From: Saprospiraceae bacterium
GTDB lineage: Bacteria; Bacteroidota; Bacteroidia; Chitinophagales; Saprospiraceae
Length of the DNA stretch: 48,555 nucleotides
Direction of reading: 5' to 3'
Assembly (NCBI GenBank): GCA_013001975.1
Contig: JABDKX010000013.1
Span: 1 to 48,555 of the forward strand
A model generated the notes under the pieces. It was not told the DNA's origin. It saw only the letters and a program-made list of their open reading frames with translations, and made no database searches. This document shows, piece by piece, positions 45,437 to 48,555 of this stretch (the stretch's first letter is position 1; each line of letters opens with the position of its first letter). The position numbers and the translations under genes were made by a program.

Positions 45437-46144
45437 TTAAGTGCGCATTATTTTTTCGTAATCGTTTATCAAAATTGATAGTTCAGCATTTCCAATATCT
45501 TTTATATTGGTTTTTTTTAAATAAGCATTCAGTCTCTCTAAATCCTCTGGTGTATCAACAGCCCAGTCTATATCACTGAAATCTTTATCTAGTTTGGCTA
45601 AAGCGGTAAAGTTAAACTCTTTTAAGTTCTTATAATAAAAATTTGTAATATGTTCTTTCTGATCTTCGCTGTATTTTGGGTAATTTTCTTTAAATGTCTT
45701 CACTTTTATCAGTTCACAGCTTAATCCATAAGGATATGTTCGTTCTATTAAGTTTGTGATAAAATCGTATTCTTGATTTTTAAGCAACTTAACAGCGTCG
45801 TGTATTAAGTTTTGATTGACAAAAGGACTGTCTCCATTTATTCTCAAAAAATAATCCAATTGATATTCTTGACAACAATCAATGATCCTTTTGGCGATAT
45901 CATAAGTATTTCCCCTAAAGCAATTGATATCCTGAGTATCAGCGAAATGTTGAATGGGATCGTCGACCGTTCGATCAGTCGTTGTAATAATTGGAATGAC
46001 ACCAGCCATTTTTTTTAAAGTATCAATCGGCCATTGAATAAGCGGTTTGTCATTCAACCTTTTCAAAGCTTTCCCTGGCAGTCTGCTTGAATCAAATCTT
46101 GAAAGTATTAATGCACCAATTCTATATGTCGCTAGAGCGCTCAT
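45437..46144 (-). CDS. SpsF/NeuA-like cytidylyltransferase
   Basis: A 235-residue nucleotidyltransferase: L-S-R-F-D-S-S-R-L-P-G-K-A-L (about 14-27) is the CTP-binding loop, followed by T-T-T-D-R, R-I-N-G-D-S-P-F (about 100-107) and a C-terminal D-I-D-W-A-V-D-T-P-E-D-L. These features match SpsF and CMP-sialic acid/KDO synthetase-like enzymes, which activate acidic sugars with CTP. With a nonulosonate synthase two genes downstream, CMP activation of the nine-carbon acid is the likely role. It lies 15 bases after the dehydrogenase gene. Confidence 0.82.
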   Translation of the reverse strand: MSALATYRIGALILSRFDSSRLPGKALKRLNDKPLIQWPIDTLKKMAGVIPIITTTDRTVDDPIQHFADTQDINCFRGNTYDIAKRIIDCCQEYQLDYFLRINGDSPFVNQNLIHDAVKLLKNQEYDFITNLIERTYPYGLSCELIKVKTFKENYPKYSEDQKEHITNFYYKNLKEFNFTALAKLDKDFSDIDWAVDTPEDLERLNAYLKKTNIKDIGNAELSILINDYEKIMRT

Positions 46145-46159
46145 GTGTAATCAAATAAT

Positions 46160-47440
46160 TTAAAGCGACATGTAGTCGATATCTTCAACATTTAATAATT
46201 CACCATGTGAAGATTTGACATCAAATATGATGGCATTTTTTGCTAGGTTGGATTTCCAATCTTCAAGTGATTCATTTACAAATTGATTATGGGAAACAGC
46301 TAAAATCAAAACATCATAAATGCCTGTTGGTTTTGTTATTAGGTTGACATCACCTTTCACCAATTCTTGAGGATCAACATGAGGATCTTCTACGTCGGTA
46401 GAAATCAAATAATGTTGGAGACCAGTCACCAAATCGAAGACACGAGAGTTTCTGATGTCACTGACATTTTCTTTAAATGTCAACCCTTTAATCAGTGTTC
46501 GACATTCACTTAATTTCTTTCCTGAGTTAAGCAGGGCATGCACAATTTTTTCAACAATAAACCTGGGAATATGACTGTTTATTTTTCTACCACTTAAAAT
46601 GACTTCAGGCGTATACCCATTTTGTTCAGCTTGATAAGTTAAATAATAAGGATCAATATCAATGCAATGTCCACCGACCAAACCAGGATGAAATTTTAGA
46701 AAATTCCATTTTGTACCTGCAGCTGCCAATACATCGCGCGTATTGATATCTAACTTATCAAAAATGATGGCCAGCTCATTCATCAAGGCTATATTCAAAT
46801 CTCTTTGTGTATTTTCAATAACCTTAGAAGCCTCAGCAACTTTAATTGAGGAAGCTTTGAAAACGCCAGCTTCAATTATACTTGAATATGTTTCAGCAAT
46901 AAACTCCAAACTTTCCTCATCACAGCCAGAAACAACCTTAATAATTTTTGTTAATGTTCTCAATGTATCTCCTGGATTAATCCGCTCTGGAGAATAACCA
47001 ACTTTAAAGTCTTTTTTAAAGGTTAATCCAGATGAGCTTTCTAAAATTGGAATACAAATTTCTTCCGTACATCCTGGAAAAACCGTCGATTCAAAAACAA
47101 CATAATCGCCTTTGGTCAATTTCTCAGAAACAATTTGACTGGCTGATTTTAATGCTGTCAGGTTTGGAACCTTGTATTTATCTACAGGAGTTGGGACTGC
47201 AATCACGAAAAAATTACAATCAGACAGATCTTCTTTATTATGCGTATAAACTAATTCGGCTTCTTTAAGAATTTCTGTTGGAATTTCTTTAGAAGGATCG
47301 ATGTTCTTTTTAAGTTTTTCAATTTTGGAAGCATTGATATCATATCCTACGACATCATATTTCTTTGCAAATTCCACAGCAATTGGAAGTCCGACATATC
47401 CTAATCCTATAACGCCTATTTTCAAATTTTCTAAATGCAA
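46160..47440 (-). CDS. UDP-sugar 6-dehydrogenase (WecC/TviB-like)
   Basis: These enzymes oxidise the C6 hydroxyl of a UDP-HexNAc to a uronic acid in two NAD steps. The 426-residue product has the Rossmann motif G-V-I-G-L-G-Y-V-G (9-17), A-V-P-T-P, E-S-T-V-F-P-G, and the catalytic Cys259 in G-G-H-C-I-D-I-D-P-Y-Y-L, all typical of the UDP-N-acetyl sugar branch (WecC, TviB, WbpA) more than UDP-glucose dehydrogenase. The start is TTG at 47440, since no ATG precedes the Rossmann loop in frame. It is the first gene of the minus-strand operon; divergent to the second neuB-type gene. Confidence 0.9.
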   Translation of the reverse strand: MHLENLKIGVIGLGYVGLPIAVEFAKKYDVVGYDINASKIEKLKKNIDPSKEIPTEILKEAELVYTHNKEDLSDCNFFVIAVPTPVDKYKVPNLTALKSASQIVSEKLTKGDYVVFESTVFPGCTEEICIPILESSSGLTFKKDFKVGYSPERINPGDTLRTLTKIIKVVSGCDEESLEFIAETYSSIIEAGVFKASSIKVAEASKVIENTQRDLNIALMNELAIIFDKLDINTRDVLAAAGTKWNFLKFHPGLVGGHCIDIDPYYLTYQAEQNGYTPEVILSGRKINSHIPRFIVEKIVHALLNSGKKLSECRTLIKGLTFKENVSDIRNSRVFDLVTGLQHYLISTDVEDPHVDPQELVKGDVNLITKPTGIYDVLILAVSHNQFVNESLEDWKSNLAKNAIIFDVKSSHGELLNVEDIDYMSL

Positions 47441-47613
47441 ACCAAGCTATTTAAGGGTGCAATTTACAAATTATTCATAGATAATATTTTATAATATGTT
47501 ATCCTTGACCAATCAATCCAATAACAGGTCATTTTACTCTATAATCGCACGTGATTCCTCTGTTTTATGACATATTTTGCTACTATTCCTTCCATTTTTT
47601 AATCAAATTATAA

Positions 47614-48537
47614 ATGGCTTACCGATTTTCGATTAATTTAGCCCCAAATCCAATAAAAATCGAAGAGAAAATTGAATATAATAAGCCTAAAGTTGTTGCT
47701 GAAATAGGATGCAATCATAAAGGTGATATACAAATCGCCAAAGATCTGATTAAGTTAGCCAAGGAAGCAGGAGCAGATTATGCAAAATTCCAGAAACGAA
47801 ATCCAAGTGAATTACTCACTACGGAACAATATAATCTTCCTCATGGTGTACCCTATAATGCCTTTGGAGAAACATATGGCAAGCATAGAGAATATTTAGA
47901 GTTTGATATAAATCAACACAAAGAATTAAAACAATATTGTAATCAAATTGAAATCGGTTATGCTTGTTCAGCGTGGGATGTCACTTCCGCTAAAGAGTTG
48001 ATTTCAATTTCTCCCGACTACATTAAAGTCCCTTCTGCATGTAATACGCATTTTGAACTACTACAAGAATTAAAAGATAATTATCAAGGGGATATTCACA
48101 TATCGTTAGGTATGACATCAGCAAAAGAAGAAAAGGAATTGATGTCCTTTCTATCGAAAGTTTCCAAAGAAAGACTTGTGCTTTACAGTTGCACGTCAGG
48201 ATATCCTGTTGATTTCAATGATGTTTGTCTTCTTGAAATCAAACGCCTACAGAATCAATACAAAGACCAAATTAAAGAAGTCGCTTTTTCAGGACATCAC
48301 TTAGGTATCGCTATTGATGTGGCTGCCTATACTTTAGGAGCTGCTTGGATAGAAAGACACTTCACTAAAAATAGGACTTGGAAAGGAACCGATCATGCTG
48401 CTTCTTTGGAACCACCAGGTTTGGCAAAACTTGTGAGAAATTTAAAAGCTACCTACAAGAGTCTGACGTATAAGTCTTCAGATATATTAGATGTTGAACA
48501 AGTTCAGTACGAGAAGTTAAAGTACAGGAAGGGGTAA
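47614..48537 (+). CDS. N-acetylneuraminate synthase family protein lacking SAF domain
   Basis: A second NeuB-family TIM barrel, 307 residues, starting V-V-A-E-I-G-C-N-H-K-G-D (about 27-38), with A-K-F-Q-K-R, I-K-V-P-S-A, L-G-M-T-S, Y-S-C-T-S-G-Y-P, F-S-G-H-H-L-G-I and E-R-H-F-T with G-T-D-H-A-A-S-L-E-P. The chain stops soon after the barrel, so no SAF domain exists; such shorter members are known in surface glycan loci. It runs divergently from the dehydrogenase gene, with 173 bases between and no clear consensus promoter. It may start another operon that continues beyond the window. Confidence 0.88.
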   Translation: MAYRFSINLAPNPIKIEEKIEYNKPKVVAEIGCNHKGDIQIAKDLIKLAKEAGADYAKFQKRNPSELLTTEQYNLPHGVPYNAFGETYGKHREYLEFDINQHKELKQYCNQIEIGYACSAWDVTSAKELISISPDYIKVPSACNTHFELLQELKDNYQGDIHISLGMTSAKEEKELMSFLSKVSKERLVLYSCTSGYPVDFNDVCLLEIKRLQNQYKDQIKEVAFSGHHLGIAIDVAAYTLGAAWIERHFTKNRTWKGTDHAASLEPPGLAKLVRNLKATYKSLTYKSSDILDVEQVQYEKLKYRKG

Positions 48538-48539
48538 CA

Positions 48540-48555
48540 ATGAATTCAATGTTTC
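48540..48555 (+). CDS. Possible start of a next gene (partial)
   Basis: An ATG at 48540 lies 2 bases after the stop of the SAF-less synthase, preceded by AGGAAGGGG, an unusually good ribosome binding sequence for this genome. Only five codons (M-N-S-M-F) are inside the window. In such loci the next gene is often a nucleotide or sugar transferase, but nothing here shows that. Confidence 0.4.

Overview
The window is a low-GC chromosomal stretch from a member of the Bacteroidota. Supporting signs are TAnnTTTG-type -7 promoter boxes, weak or absent Shine-Dalgarno sequences, a type IX secretion (T9SS) sorting tail, signal peptides ending in A-Q, and a division and cell wall (dcw) cluster in Bacteroidota gene order with a PASTA-bearing FtsI. 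A Saprospiria- or Cytophagia-like organism is plausible, but rank below phylum is inference.

Region 1 (1-744) holds the last codons of an upstream gene, a hairpin terminator, a tiny lipoprotein gene on the minus strand and the mraZ promoter/operator. Region 2 (775-15940) is a complete dcw cluster: mraZ, rsmH, ftsL-like, ftsI, murE, mraY, murD, ftsW, murG, murC, ftsQ, ftsA, ftsZ. Most genes overlap or sit a few bases apart. The products make and flip the meso-DAP type lipid II precursor and build the septal ring. A terminator-like hairpin sits inside the cluster before mraY. A structured non-coding stretch and a GC-rich terminator follow ftsZ.

Region 3 (16302-30482) encodes exported proteins: a double-OmpA protein, then a tight five-gene operon (outer membrane barrel, 2166-residue exported protein, FN3 protein, small T9SS-tail protein, collagen-like protein), then a DUF6265-like lipoprotein. 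The five-gene operon is the strongest candidate here for an undescribed surface assembly.

Region 4 (30509-39865) is mixed: an ABC-F ATPase with an inverted repeat over its start region, a large secreted metallophosphoesterase, PEP carboxylase, a lipoprotein, ProC and a DUF1801 protein. Region 5 (39866-40553) is a tRNA-Arg(TCG) gene followed by diverged repeats, one of which duplicates the tRNA 3' end and its terminator.

Region 6 (40602-48555) is a surface polysaccharide locus. Seven minus-strand genes encode a UDP-sugar dehydrogenase, SpsF/NeuA-like cytidylyltransferase, pyruvyltransferase-family protein, NeuB/PseI-type synthase, PseG-like protein, DUF115/GT42-like protein and GT2 glycosyltransferase. 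A second, SAF-less NeuB-family gene runs divergently toward the window edge. Together they point to a nonulosonic (sialic-like) acid glycan.
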